From NCBI GenBank assembly GCA_036258055.1, contig DATAEK010000057.1:1-28397 (forward strand): DNA of 28,397 bases. The letters run 5' to 3'. The notes beneath the pieces are model-generated. The model was not told where the DNA came from and made no database searches. It saw only the letters and a program-made list of their open reading frames with translations. Of the stretch, positions 1 through 8,443 are shown in pieces. This DNA is from DATAEK01 sp036258055 (GTDB taxonomy: Bacteria > Acidobacteriota > Vicinamibacteria > Vicinamibacterales > 2-12-FULL-66-21). A program made the translations under genes and the position numbers. Within the stretch, counting starts at the first letter, position 1; every line of letters begins with the position of its first letter.

Positions 1-151
1 GCGATCGAGCGCTCGGTTGGCAAGGCTAGGCGCGTCATCGACACACGGAAGTAGAAACCTATCTCACAACCGAATGCGAGCGAGCGTCGCGAGCGAGCCA
101 CGCGATCGGAGCGAGCCGGCGGAGCGGCGAGCGAGAGCGCGTGTCGGGGAG

Positions 152-174
152 TCCGAGGGGCAAAGCCCCTCGGA
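152..174. repeat. Perfect GC-rich hairpin in a gene-free left end
   Basis: A 10-bp perfect inverted repeat (arms TCCGAGGGGC and GCCCCTCGGA) with a 3-nt AAA loop lies 12 bp beyond the stop codon of the minus-strand gene at 187-828. It could stop transcription of that gene, but no T-run follows on the minus strand, so an intrinsic terminator is not certain. The rest of 1-186 is low-complexity GCGAGC-rich sequence with no believable gene. A related GGGGC-loop-GCCCC hairpin occurs near 27572-27590, so this may be one copy of an interspersed repeat. Confidence 0.6.
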
Positions 175-186
175 TGAGACGTAGCG

Positions 187-828
187 TCAGCTGCGGCCTG
201 CAGCCCTCACGTTCGAGGCGGACCGGCTGTCGAGGACGGTTCGCACAGCTGTGACGAATTCCGTGAACCTCCTCGTCGGGTGCTTGCGGCCTTCCGCTGA
301 AAGGGATTCGAACAGCGTCTCCCGAACCGACCGAGACAGTTCGAGCTGCACCCCCGCACCCGACGTCCCGCGATTGCACACGTTCGTCTTCTCGCGGCCT
401 TGCAGGTTCGGATTCGGGTGCACTCTCACGTCGAACCCCTGCTCGGTCAACGCCGTTCCTATCTGTTCGCCCAACGAATCGTCCAGGCCACCGAGGAAAA
501 CACCCTCACCGTCCTCGCTCTGCTCGCCGTGCAGCGTCACCACGACGGCTGAGGTTGTGAGCAGTTGCTCACACAACGGCTCGTCGAAATGCGTGCTCGT
601 GATGTGAAGGTCGGAGTTCTTCTTCGCTTTCAGACCGTCGAACGCGTAGAACGAATGCGTCGCAGCGGCGATGCCGTCCGCGATCTCGGACGTGCCCGGC
701 TCGATGCCGCCGCCGTGCGGCGCGATGATCGCGAACGCCGGTCTCGCCCGGCGCACCCTCACCTGGTAGTCGATGCCGGCGTCCTCGTGCTGTGCCAGAT
801 CGGCGAAATTCTTGTACTTGTCGGGCAT
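187..828 (-). CDS. Poly-gamma-glutamate hydrolase family protein
   Basis: 213 residues resembling the PF05908 (DUF867) family, zinc-dependent amidases related to phage poly-gamma-glutamate hydrolase PghP that cut gamma-glutamyl polymers. The family pattern is visible: APHGGGIEPGTSEIA at residues 36-50 (His38, Glu43), a His at 80, LHGE at 99-102, and a late GVQLELS segment (159-165) with Glu163. No signal peptide or membrane segment is seen, so it is probably cytoplasmic or released by an unseen route. The start is well fixed: the minus strand reads AAGGAGG, five bases, ATG. It begins 32 bp after the acetyltransferase gene on the same strand, so the two are probably co-transcribed. The family call is good; the actual substrate is unknown. 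Confidence 0.8.
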   Translation of the reverse strand: MPDKYKNFADLAQHEDAGIDYQVRVRRARPAFAIIAPHGGGIEPGTSEIADGIAAATHSFYAFDGLKAKKNSDLHITSTHFDEPLCEQLLTTSAVVVTLHGEQSEDGEGVFLGGLDDSLGEQIGTALTEQGFDVRVHPNPNLQGREKTNVCNRGTSGAGVQLELSRSVRETLFESLSAEGRKHPTRRFTEFVTAVRTVLDSRSASNVRAAGRS

Positions 829-860
829 GTCGGCCTCCTTGGTATGACGGCCGTGGTCGG

Positions 861-1688
861 TTACAGCAGCAGACGATCAGTGGCCGCTGGATCGGCCGCG
901 ACCGCCTGCATCACGCCGAGCGCGAGCTCGAGCAGCTCGCGCGAATCGAGCAGGAAACACTGCGCATCCCCGACACGTCCGCCGCGGTTGCCCGTCCGCG
1001 ACAGATACGTGTCGACGATGCGTGCGAAGAACCGTTCGGGCCAGTTCGAGTGCGCGCCGTCGGCGGAGGAATCGAATTCCTCCATGTCCCGCCAGACGCG
1101 AACGCCCGACTCGTCGACCGGGACCTTGAAGCGCGCCACCCGCTTGCCGGGGATGTCGACAATGTGCTCGGCGTAGTGGAGGAAGGTGACGGTGTCATGG
1201 TCGCACCCGAGCAGCAGGATCTTTCCGTTGAGCGCGACGAATCGCTCGAGGAGCGAGCCGCGTCCGAATCCGTAGTCCCAGGGCTGTTCCGACAGGAGGA
1301 AGCCCGTCTGGTTGCCCCAGACGACGAACCGCGCCACGTGCGAGTTGACCTGTGAACCGGGGTAGGTGCGCAGCAGTTCGACCAGCGCGCCGTTGTCCCG
1401 CGCCGACCGCGCGGTGAGCGCATCGAACGCGGGAAGCTTCTCGAGGATCTCGCGCTCCTCCCCGGGGCTGAGGTTCCCTCGTCCCACCTCGTCCACGTAC
1501 TGCGGACAGCTCGCGTACATCACCAGCGTCCCATGAGAGGTCAGCGCATCTTTGAGCGCGAGGTGGATCTGATCGGGACCTCCTGCAATTGGACCGACAG
1601 CTCGGACCGATGCGTGCACCATGACCGTATCGCCCGGTGCGACTCCGAGCTGACGGAACGCTGCCGACAAGTCCTGCCGCGAATGCAT
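861..1688 (-). CDS. AAC(3)-family aminoglycoside N-acetyltransferase-like protein
   Basis: 275 residues, the usual length for the Antibiotic_NAT family (PF02522), which uses acetyl-CoA to acetylate the 3-amino group of aminoglycosides. Seen: the N-terminal VMVHASVRAVGPIAGG (22-37), an SEQPWDYGFGRGSLLERF stretch (133-150), and LLLGCDHDTVTFLHYAEH (158-175), the active-site region with the conserved Asp/His and Glu-His. Many environmental members have not been shown to confer resistance, and some act on other amines. It lies 42 bp after the tandem methyltransferase gene and 32 bp before the poly-gamma-glutamate hydrolase gene, all on the minus strand. The start at 1688 has no strong ribosome site close by, so a slightly different start is possible. 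The family call is firm; drug resistance is inference. Confidence 0.87.
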   Translation of the reverse strand: MHSRQDLSAAFRQLGVAPGDTVMVHASVRAVGPIAGGPDQIHLALKDALTSHGTLVMYASCPQYVDEVGRGNLSPGEEREILEKLPAFDALTARSARDNGALVELLRTYPGSQVNSHVARFVVWGNQTGFLLSEQPWDYGFGRGSLLERFVALNGKILLLGCDHDTVTFLHYAEHIVDIPGKRVARFKVPVDESGVRVWRDMEEFDSSADGAHSNWPERFFARIVDTYLSRTGNRGGRVGDAQCFLLDSRELLELALGVMQAVAADPAATDRLLL

Positions 1689-1730
1689 GGGTGCGAGTGG
1701 TAACTCCAGAAAGATTCGCCGAGCCGCTGC

Positions 1731-2771
1731 TCAACGCGGCGGTACTGTGAAGAGGTAGAGCGTTGTGCCGTCTCGCCCTTGAACGCGCTTGTCCGGCGGC
1801 CAGTCTCCGATCGCGAACTCGTGCGAGACGATCCGCGTACCGGGCCGGAGCGCACGTCGCAGCCGCGGCTCGAGCTTGGCATTGACGGCCGCAGACAAGT
1901 ACAGCGTGACGACGGTTGCCTCGGAAATATCCGTGGTGAACAGGTCGTCCTCGATGAACGTGACTTTCGCGACGACCTCGCCTTCCCGCGCAACCTGGCG
2001 CGCGATTTCGACGAGCCGCGGATCGATCTCGATGCCGACCGCTCGAGCGCCGTACTTCTGGGCCGCCAGAATCGGAATGCGGCCGTCACCGGATCCAAGG
2101 TCGTAGACGACGTCCGTGGCTTTCACATCGGCGAGCTGCAGCATCTCGTCCACAACGCTCCCCATCGTCGGAACGAACTCCACGTCCGGCGCCCGCGCCG
2201 GGGCGCTGGGGACCGTCCAGAGGAACACCTGCGTGCCGTCCGCGGTGTGAATCGTTTCATCGGGCGTCCAGTTCCCGATGCCGAACGAATTCGAGACGAT
2301 CCGGGTACCGGGGCGCAGCTCGAGTCTCAGCTTGGTCTCGAGCCGCTTGTTGACGCTCGGCCACAGATACAACGTGACCACGGTGGCCTTCGAGATGTCG
2401 GCGGCGAAGAGATCCCCCTCGATGAACGTGACCCTGTCGGTGACGCCCGCGTCTACGGCTGCCTGGCGCGATTTCACGATCAGGGACGGCTCCAGCTCGA
2501 TGCCGACCGCCCGCGCGCCGTATTTCTGCGCCGCGAGGTTCACGATGCGGCCATCGCCGGATCCGAGGTCGTACACGACGTCGTCAGCCTGCACCCGCGC
2601 CAGCGTGAGCATGGCATCTGCCACCGCGAGCGTGGTGGGTTCGAAGCCGACATCCGGCGGATGTGACCGCGGCTGGCGGGGAGTTTGAGCGCGGACCGGA
2701 AAGAGAAGCACGCCGACGAACAGCAAAAGGCAGAGCGCCGCACCGGCGGACGATGTTGCCTTCGTCGTCAT
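1731..2771 (-). CDS. Exported protein with two tandem SAM-methyltransferase domains
   Basis: 346 residues from ATG at 2771 (a TTG directly before it is a less likely start). Residues 1-29 look like a Sec signal peptide: Lys4, then a leucine/valine-rich core, then VRAQT. Two class I methyltransferase-like halves follow, about 40-187 and 196-344. Each has VVYDLGSGDGRI (SAM-binding motif I, 66-77 and 221-232), AAQKYGARAVGIE, an acidic VTFIE-(G/D)DLF segment and LRPGTRIVS. The halves match closely along their whole length, so they arose by internal duplication. SAM is not normally available outside the cytoplasm, so either the N-terminus is a membrane anchor or the fold has another use. Probably first gene of a cluster with the acetyltransferase and the poly-gamma-glutamate hydrolase. 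The natural substrate cannot be read from the sequence. Confidence 0.85.
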   Translation of the reverse strand: MTTKATSSAGAALCLLLFVGVLLFPVRAQTPRQPRSHPPDVGFEPTTLAVADAMLTLARVQADDVVYDLGSGDGRIVNLAAQKYGARAVGIELEPSLIVKSRQAAVDAGVTDRVTFIEGDLFAADISKATVVTLYLWPSVNKRLETKLRLELRPGTRIVSNSFGIGNWTPDETIHTADGTQVFLWTVPSAPARAPDVEFVPTMGSVVDEMLQLADVKATDVVYDLGSGDGRIPILAAQKYGARAVGIEIDPRLVEIARQVAREGEVVAKVTFIEDDLFTTDISEATVVTLYLSAAVNAKLEPRLRRALRPGTRIVSHEFAIGDWPPDKRVQGRDGTTLYLFTVPPR

Positions 2772-2795
2772 CAACGAAGCATAGTTTGGAAGTTG

Positions 2796-2957
2796 ATGGC
2801 GTCAAGACCGGTCCCGATTCTCGCCGTCAACGGCGGATCGTCCAGCATCAAGTTCGCGGTGTACGACAACGGCGGCGAGCGGGCTCCGCTACGGCAAGCT
2901 CGACTGGGTCGGCCTCGAGGGCGCGACTCGAGGTCATCGATGGATCGTGAGTCATGA
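2796..2957 (+). pseudogene. Decayed 5' end of acetate kinase (ackA relic)
   Basis: ATG at 2796 opens MASRPVPILAVNGGSSSIKF, the N-terminal phosphate-binding signature of acetate kinase (VLNxGSSSxKF), then AVYDNGGE. The similarity then jumps frame: the reading after GAG at 2877-2879 continues SGLRYGKLDWVGLEGATR, matching the family's GKxDxIGLxGAT segment, and the third frame near 2926-2950 gives RLEVIDGS and a stop. Only about 50 of some 400 residues remain, broken by one or two frameshifts. The original frame stops at 2955-2957, overlapping the phosphoketolase ATG as ATGA. The remaining kinase is absent from the window. Acetate kinase is the normal partner of phosphoketolase, so an ackA-xfp operon probably lost most of ackA by deletion. 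The 53-codon frame may now act as a leader peptide coupling translation to xfp. Confidence 0.72.
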
Positions 2958-5383
2958 CCGAAAACACGCACACGCTCGAGGGTCCCGAACTGCGCCGCAT
3001 CGACGCGTACTGGCGGGCGGCCAACTATCTCTCCGTCGGACAGATCTATCTCTTCGACAACCCGCTGCTGAACAAGCGCCTGGCGCTCGAGCACATCAAA
3101 CCGCGCCTGCTGGGTCACTGGGGCACGACGCCGGGGCTGAACTTCATCTACGTCCACCTGAATCGCGTGATCAAGGCGCACGACCTCAACGTGATCTACA
3201 TCACCGGCCCGGGGCACGGCGGGCCGGGACTCGTAGCCAATGCGTACTTGGAAGGGACCTACACCGAGGTCTATCCGCACGTGTCACAGGACGAAGCGGG
3301 AATGAAAGAACTGTTCCAACAGTTTTCGTTCCCCGGCGGGATCCCAAGCCACGTCGCCGCGGAGACGCCTGGCTCGATCCACGAGGGCGGCGAGCTCGGC
3401 TACGCGCTGTCGCATGCCTTTGGCGCCGCGTTCGACAATCCCGATCTGATCGTCGCGTGCGTCGTCGGCGACGGCGAGGCGGAGACCGGTCCGCTGGCGA
3501 CCAGCTGGCACTCGAACAAGTTCCTCAACCCGGTTCGTGACGGCGCGGTGCTGCCGATCCTGCACCTGAATGGCTACAAGATCGCCGGTCCCACGGTTCT
3601 CGCCAGGATTCCGCACGATGAGCTCGACGCGCTCCTGCGCGGCTACGGCTACTCGGTCCACGTTGTCGAAGGCGACGACCCGATGCTGATGCATCAGCAG
3701 ATGGCCGCGACGCTCGACACCGCCATCGATGAGATCCTCATCATTCAGCGCGAGGCCCGCGCGCGGGGATTCAAAGCGCGCCCGCGGTGGCCGATGATCG
3801 TGCTGCGATCACCAAAGGGCTGGACGGGACCCAAGAAGGTTGATGGGCAACAGGTCGAGGGCACATTCCGCTCGCATCAGGTCCCGATGGGCGAGATGAG
3901 CCGCCCGGGGCACGTGAAGATTCTCGAGAAGTGGTTGAAGAGTTACCGTCCCCAGGAGCTGTTCGACAAGACAGGCAAACTGATCCCCGAGCTCGCCGAG
4001 CTTCCGCCGATCGGCGAGCGACGGATGAGCGCGAACCCGCACGCCAACGGCGGTCTGCTCCTGCGCGAGCTCAAGATGCCGGACTTCCAGAAGTACGGCG
4101 TCGCTGTACCCAGTCCGGGTACGAGCCAAGCGGAGGCGACGCGCGTGCAGGGCGTGTTCATCCGCGACGTGATCGGCTGCAACCCTGACAACTTCCGCAT
4201 CTTCAGCCCGGATGAAACCTCGTCGAACCGCTGGAACGCGGTCTTCGACGTGACGAACCGCTGCTCGACCGCCGAGATCATCCCGGGCGACGATCACGTC
4301 GCGCCCGACGGCCGGGTGATGGAGATGCTGAGCGAGCACCAGTGCGAAGGCTGGCTGGAGGGGTATCTCTTGACCGGACGTCACGGGTTCTTCTCGTGCT
4401 ACGAGGCCTTCATCCACATCATCGACTCGATGTTCAACCAGCACGCCAAGTGGCTGAAGGTCTCGAAGCAGATCCCGTGGCGGCGTCCGGTGGCGTCACT
4501 CAACTACATGCTCACGTCGCACGTCTGGCGGCAGGATCACAATGGCTTCAGCCATCAGGACCCGGGCTTCATCGACCACGTCGCGAACAAGAAAGCGGAC
4601 ATCATCCGCGTCTACCTTCCACCGGATGCGAACACACTCCTCTCGGTGACCGACCACTGCCTCCGCAGCCGCAACTACGTCAACGTCGTCGTCTGTGGAA
4701 AGCAGCCGGCGCCGCAGTGGCTCGACATGGACGCGGCGGTCAAGCACTGCACCGCCGGCCTCAGCATCTGGCCGTGGGCGAGCAACGATCAGGGCGGCGA
4801 GCCCGACGTCGTGATGGCGTGCTGCGGCGACGTGCCGACGCTCGAAACGCTCGCGGCCGTCGATCTGCTTCGCCTTCACTTCCCGGATCTGAAGGTGCGC
4901 GTGATCAACGTCGTGAATCTGATGAAACTGCAGCCGCCGAGCGAACATCCGCACGGTCTGAACGACAAGGAATTCGACGTGCTCTTCACGACCGACAAGC
5001 CGATCATCTTCGCGTTCCACGGGTACCCGCTGCTCATTCACCGGCTGACCTATCGCCGCACGAACTATCGGAATCTGCACGTCCGCGGCTACAAGGAGGA
5101 AGGCACGACGACCACGCCGTTCGACATGGTCGTCCTGAACGATCTCGATCGGTTTCATCTGGTCGCCGACGTCATCAATCGCGTGCCGGGACTCGGGCCA
5201 CGCGCGGCCTACGCGCAGCAGGCCATCCGCGAGAAGCTCATCGAGCACAAGCACTACATCACCAGGTACGGTGAGGACATGCCCGAGGTCCGCAACTGGA
5301 GATGGGGTTCGGCTACTGCAGCCGGACGGAAGAGGCCGGCCGCTCGACCCGCCGGCGGTACGACGCGGCGGCGGCGACGATGA
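2954..5383 (+). CDS. xfp: Xylulose-5-phosphate/fructose-6-phosphate phosphoketolase
   Basis: 809 residues, the normal family length of about 790-830. Phosphoketolase is a thiamine-diphosphate enzyme of the cytoplasm that splits xylulose-5-P (and often fructose-6-P) with phosphate to acetyl-phosphate plus glyceraldehyde-3-P (or erythrose-4-P). Seen: LGHWGTTPGLNF (53-64), ITGPGHGGPG (83-92), GSIHEGGELGYALSHAFGA (140-158), and the ThDP/Mg motif GDGEAETGPLATSWHSNKF (172-190). The remaining length is collinear with the family. The last 20 or so residues form an Arg/Lys-rich tail with a poly-Arg end that looks like a lineage addition. The start ATG overlaps the stop of the acetate kinase relic. A GAGGT lies 20 nt upstream, too far for a strong ribosome site, so translation may depend on coupling to the relic frame. 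Confidence 0.96.
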   Translation: MTENTHTLEGPELRRIDAYWRAANYLSVGQIYLFDNPLLNKRLALEHIKPRLLGHWGTTPGLNFIYVHLNRVIKAHDLNVIYITGPGHGGPGLVANAYLEGTYTEVYPHVSQDEAGMKELFQQFSFPGGIPSHVAAETPGSIHEGGELGYALSHAFGAAFDNPDLIVACVVGDGEAETGPLATSWHSNKFLNPVRDGAVLPILHLNGYKIAGPTVLARIPHDELDALLRGYGYSVHVVEGDDPMLMHQQMAATLDTAIDEILIIQREARARGFKARPRWPMIVLRSPKGWTGPKKVDGQQVEGTFRSHQVPMGEMSRPGHVKILEKWLKSYRPQELFDKTGKLIPELAELPPIGERRMSANPHANGGLLLRELKMPDFQKYGVAVPSPGTSQAEATRVQGVFIRDVIGCNPDNFRIFSPDETSSNRWNAVFDVTNRCSTAEIIPGDDHVAPDGRVMEMLSEHQCEGWLEGYLLTGRHGFFSCYEAFIHIIDSMFNQHAKWLKVSKQIPWRRPVASLNYMLTSHVWRQDHNGFSHQDPGFIDHVANKKADIIRVYLPPDANTLLSVTDHCLRSRNYVNVVVCGKQPAPQWLDMDAAVKHCTAGLSIWPWASNDQGGEPDVVMACCGDVPTLETLAAVDLLRLHFPDLKVRVINVVNLMKLQPPSEHPHGLNDKEFDVLFTTDKPIIFAFHGYPLLIHRLTYRRTNYRNLHVRGYKEEGTTTTPFDMVVLNDLDRFHLVADVINRVPGLGPRAAYAQQAIREKLIEHKHYITRYGEDMPEVRNWRWGSATAAGRKRPAARPAGGTTRRRRR

Positions 5384-5402
5384 CGGTGTAGAGGTCGGCT
5401 GA

Positions 5403-5434
5403 TTGACGAACTCCCGAGCCGAGAACGCTACAAT
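5403..5434 (+). promoter_or_regulatory. Possible sigma-70-like promoter for the PD40 kinase gene
   Basis: TTGACG at 5403-5408 and TACAAT at 5429-5434 lie upstream of the kinase start at 5518. Both hexamers are near consensus and stand out in GC-rich DNA, but the 20-nt spacer is longer than the ideal 17, so the -10 may work without this -35. Confidence 0.35.
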
Positions 5435-5517
5435 GTCGGGACGTTGAGCACGACGGTACAGCCGATCGGAGGCGCCCTACCGCACTTCCGCGACGTCGGC
5501 ATGCGTGAGGTGAGGTG

Positions 5518-8154
5518 ATGCGGCTCCACCCAGGCGTGCGGCTCGGTCCATACGAGATCCTTGGCCTGCTCGGCACGGGTGGCATGGGAGAAGTCTATCG
5601 GGCGCGTGACACCAAGCTCCATCGGGACGTCGCCGTCAAGGTCCTGCCCGACCTCGTGGAGGCTGGTGCCGGCCCCTCGTCGGCCTTCCTGTCGCGCCGG
5701 CCAGACTCGAACGACGACCGGCTGGCGCGATTCGAACGTGAGGCACGGCTCCTCGCGTCGCTCAACCATCCGAACATCGCCCACGTCTACGGGCTCGAAG
5801 AATCGGACGGCGTCCGCGCGATCGTGATGGAGCTCGTCGAAGGCGAGACCCTGGCGACGCGCATCGCGCGCGGACCGATCAGCGTTCGCGACACGCTCGC
5901 GATTGCAGGGCAGATCTCGGACGCACTCGAAGCGGCGCACGACCAGGGCATCGTCCATCGCGATCTCAAGCCAGCGAACATCAAGTTGAGCGCCGATGGC
6001 ACTGTGAAGGTGCTGGACTTTGGCATCGCCAAGGTGCTGAGCACGGTCGACGCGAGCGACACACCGACCATCCTGGTACCCACGACGGACCAGGGCCTCA
6101 TCATCGGCACGGCTGCCTACATGGCGCCCGAACAAGTTCGCGGAAAACCGGTCGACAGACGCGCCGACATCTGGTCGTTCGGCGTCGTTCTATACGAGAT
6201 GCTGACGGGCGAACGACCGTTCCGGGGTGAAACCCTCTCCGATACGCTCTCCGCTGTACTGGAGCGGGAACCGGACTGGGACCGTCTTCCGTCCGACACG
6301 CCCCCCGGTCTCCGTACGCTCCTGAAACGTGCGCTTCGAAAAGATCCGAAACACCGTCTTCGCGATGTTGCTGACACGTTCATTGGCGAGGTCGACGCAC
6401 CGGTGGTTGAGGAACCGGCTGTCCAACCGACCCGGCGTCCGTGGATCTGGATCGCCTCGACCGTCGCGCTGCTCGTCGCGGTGCCGCTGGCTGCGATGCT
6501 TGGCTGGCGCTACGCACGATCGAACGTCGATCCCGGCTGGTCCGGCGAAGTCCTGGGCGGCACGTCGATCGCCGTAGGGCCGCGCATTTCGTCGGATGGC
6601 GCGATGCTCGCGTTCCAGGCCTGGGTCGACGGTCTGAATCAAGTGGCTGTCATGAAGCCGGAATCGGGCAACTGGACCGTGCTCACGCACGACCGATCGC
6701 GCGGGCAGATCATGGACGTGAGCTGGTCGCCCGACGGGACGAGGATTTATTTCGATCGGTATCTCGATGTGCCGCGTGGGGTGTTCGCGGTCCCCGTGTT
6801 GGGCGGCGATTCCCGGCCGATCGTGGACGACGCGATCTACCCGAAGGCCCTTCCGGACGGCAGTCTCCTCGTCGTGAAGTTGACTGCCGACAGACGCTTT
6901 CAGCTCCACCATGTCTGGCCGGACCAAGGGCGATCGGATCCGCTCCCGGCTTTCTGGACACCCAATCAGGGACTGCCGCTCGTTGCCCCATTTCCAGACG
7001 GGCGCGAGGCCGTTTTTTATGGGCTTCCTGCCGGTGCTGAGTCGGGTGCGGCGTACACCTTGAACGTGATCGATTTGACGAACGGACGATCACGCGTTCT
7101 CGACTCGTCGATCGAGATCGTTCAAGGCGCGTTTTCGGGCGGCCTCGCCGTCGCGCCCGACAGCGGGCAGGTGCTCGTCGATACGTCCGCGGGAAACCTC
7201 CATCGCATCGTCGCCATCGCGCGCGACGGATCCAGGCGGTCGGTGTTGACGCTCTCCGCGCAGACCGCCTATCTCGACGCGGGTCGCGACGGAACCATTT
7301 ATGCGGACCAGCTCGATCGGATCGGAGAAATCCTCCGCGTTCCCCTTTCCGGGGGTGTACCCGAGCGGATGGCCGTGGTTCCCAGTGCCCTGGTGGGAGA
7401 GGCGTTCCCGTTGAGCCTCCCAGACGGACGGGTGCTCCTGTCCTCCCGGTTATCGGGACGCATGCGCATCATGGTCGCTGCCGGAGGACGCGACCCGTCG
7501 CCACTGCTGGAGACGCAGATGGACAGCAGAACGCCGGCGGCCGTGGTGACTGACGACGAAGTTGCGTTCCTGCTGGATGCGCCCCCGAACCAGACGATCG
7601 CGATCGCATCGCTGGCGACCGGACGCGTTCTTCGACGGCTCGAGGCGACACGGGGGGCCAGTGTGGCGAGCCTGGCCGTTGCCCGCGATCGGCAGACGAT
7701 CTTCTACGCGTCGCGCGGCACGGTCTGGGCCGTGCCCGCCAACGATGGTCCGACGCGCAGGATTCATCAGGGTGACGCTGTAGCCGTCGATCCGCGCACC
7801 GGCGAACTGGTCATTCAGCTCTTCGATGCGAGCGGGGCCAGGCTGGTGCGGGTCGATCCTTCGGGCGGTTCCGAACGTCCGATCCGCTTCACGAGCGACG
7901 TGTTCATGGCGCTTCTGCCGATGTCCGGTTCGGCCGTCGATCAGCGGGGTCGAGTGCTCGTCCAGGTCACGGGACGAGATTTCTGGTTCTGGCAGCCCGG
8001 CGTTCTGGATCCGGCGACGGGCCGTCTCGATCGCATTCCGCTGAACTACGACGGTGATGCGCTGTCGCCGGGCTGGAGTCGCGACGGTGCGGTGGTCATT
8101 GCCGGTTTCTCGCTGGCATCCTCGATCTGGCGGTTTCGTCAGCATACCCGGTGA
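5518..8154 (+). CDS. Transmembrane Ser/Thr protein kinase with PD40/TolB-like propeller
   Basis: 878 residues from ATG 5518, preceded by a GAGGTGAG ribosome site at about 5507-5514; GTG at 5515 is an alternative. The N-terminal Hanks-type kinase domain (about 10-290) is complete: glycine loop GTGGMGEVY (19-27), Lys41 in VAVKVL, HRDLKPANI (147-155), DFG (167-169) and an APEQ activation segment. A single membrane helix follows at about 308-329. The rest (about 340-878) is a repeat-rich beta-propeller region with WSPDGTRIYF-type blades as in PD40/TolB proteins, expected outside the membrane as a sensor. This layout is very common in Acidobacteriota. An ECF sigma factor lies downstream on the same strand, a frequent pairing. 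The target and the signal are unknown. Confidence 0.93.
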   Translation: MRLHPGVRLGPYEILGLLGTGGMGEVYRARDTKLHRDVAVKVLPDLVEAGAGPSSAFLSRRPDSNDDRLARFEREARLLASLNHPNIAHVYGLEESDGVRAIVMELVEGETLATRIARGPISVRDTLAIAGQISDALEAAHDQGIVHRDLKPANIKLSADGTVKVLDFGIAKVLSTVDASDTPTILVPTTDQGLIIGTAAYMAPEQVRGKPVDRRADIWSFGVVLYEMLTGERPFRGETLSDTLSAVLEREPDWDRLPSDTPPGLRTLLKRALRKDPKHRLRDVADTFIGEVDAPVVEEPAVQPTRRPWIWIASTVALLVAVPLAAMLGWRYARSNVDPGWSGEVLGGTSIAVGPRISSDGAMLAFQAWVDGLNQVAVMKPESGNWTVLTHDRSRGQIMDVSWSPDGTRIYFDRYLDVPRGVFAVPVLGGDSRPIVDDAIYPKALPDGSLLVVKLTADRRFQLHHVWPDQGRSDPLPAFWTPNQGLPLVAPFPDGREAVFYGLPAGAESGAAYTLNVIDLTNGRSRVLDSSIEIVQGAFSGGLAVAPDSGQVLVDTSAGNLHRIVAIARDGSRRSVLTLSAQTAYLDAGRDGTIYADQLDRIGEILRVPLSGGVPERMAVVPSALVGEAFPLSLPDGRVLLSSRLSGRMRIMVAAGGRDPSPLLETQMDSRTPAAVVTDDEVAFLLDAPPNQTIAIASLATGRVLRRLEATRGASVASLAVARDRQTIFYASRGTVWAVPANDGPTRRIHQGDAVAVDPRTGELVIQLFDASGARLVRVDPSGGSERPIRFTSDVFMALLPMSGSAVDQRGRVLVQVTGRDFWFWQPGVLDPATGRLDRIPLNYDGDALSPGWSRDGAVVIAGFSLASSIWRFRQHTR

Positions 8155-8373
8155 GCGCCCCGAAGCGCTACGAGATGCACAGTCGAACGATCGTGATGTT
8201 CACCGAGGAACCGCGACGTCCAGTTTCGAACGACCGTCAACGAATCCCGGGCCGCGCGCTGCTCGGCGGCGACGACGAAACGGCTGCCGTCGGGTGCGAC
8301 ATCGTACTGCGATGCCCGAGGCGGCCGTCACACTCAACGCCACCAGTTTCAGGACGAGCGCTCTGCGGACCAT
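8139..8373 (-). pseudogene. Relic of a secreted or PD40-type gene (fused ends, frameshifted)
   Basis: On the minus strand an excellent ribosome site (AGGAGG, eight bases before ATG at 8373) starts MVRRALVLKLVALSVTAASG, a good signal-peptide start. After about 22 residues that frame becomes Arg-rich nonsense and stops near 8203. A second frame, from about 8318 to a stop at 8139, reads QYDVAPDGSRFVVAAEQ and then SLTVVRNWTSRF. This closely resembles the C-terminal ends of acidobacterial PD40 or kinase proteins (YDVxPDGxRF, then ITVVLNW). The simplest reading is a gene that kept its two ends, lost its middle and was frameshifted. Its 3' end overlaps the end of the convergent kinase gene by about 16 bp. 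This relic accounts for most of the 290-bp gap before the sigma factor gene. Confidence 0.5.
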
Positions 8374-8443
8374 GGGTTCTGCCTCCTGGGGGCGGAAGCA
8401 AGAACCCGGAGCAAAAACCGCAAGGCACGAAAAACCGCCTAAA

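Noticed and set aside
60..150. GCGAGC-rich stretch considered as a CRISPR or tandem repeat array
   Set aside because: The units are irregular, only a few bases long and have no spacers.
152..174. Reading the hairpin as a certain intrinsic terminator
   Set aside because: The stem is perfect, but no T-run follows on the minus strand, so it is listed only as a repeat hairpin.
1779..2666. A 295-codon plus-strand frame over the tandem methyltransferase
   Set aside because: The internal repeat of the true gene mirrors itself in this frame; composition is that of a shadow.
4342..5274. A 310-codon frame inside the phosphoketolase gene
   Set aside because: Same-strand shadow, Arg/Ala/Pro-rich, no domain.
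8054..8443. Upstream extension of the sigma factor frame
   Set aside because: It runs through the end of the kinase gene in another frame and has no sigma-like content; the frame is simply open.
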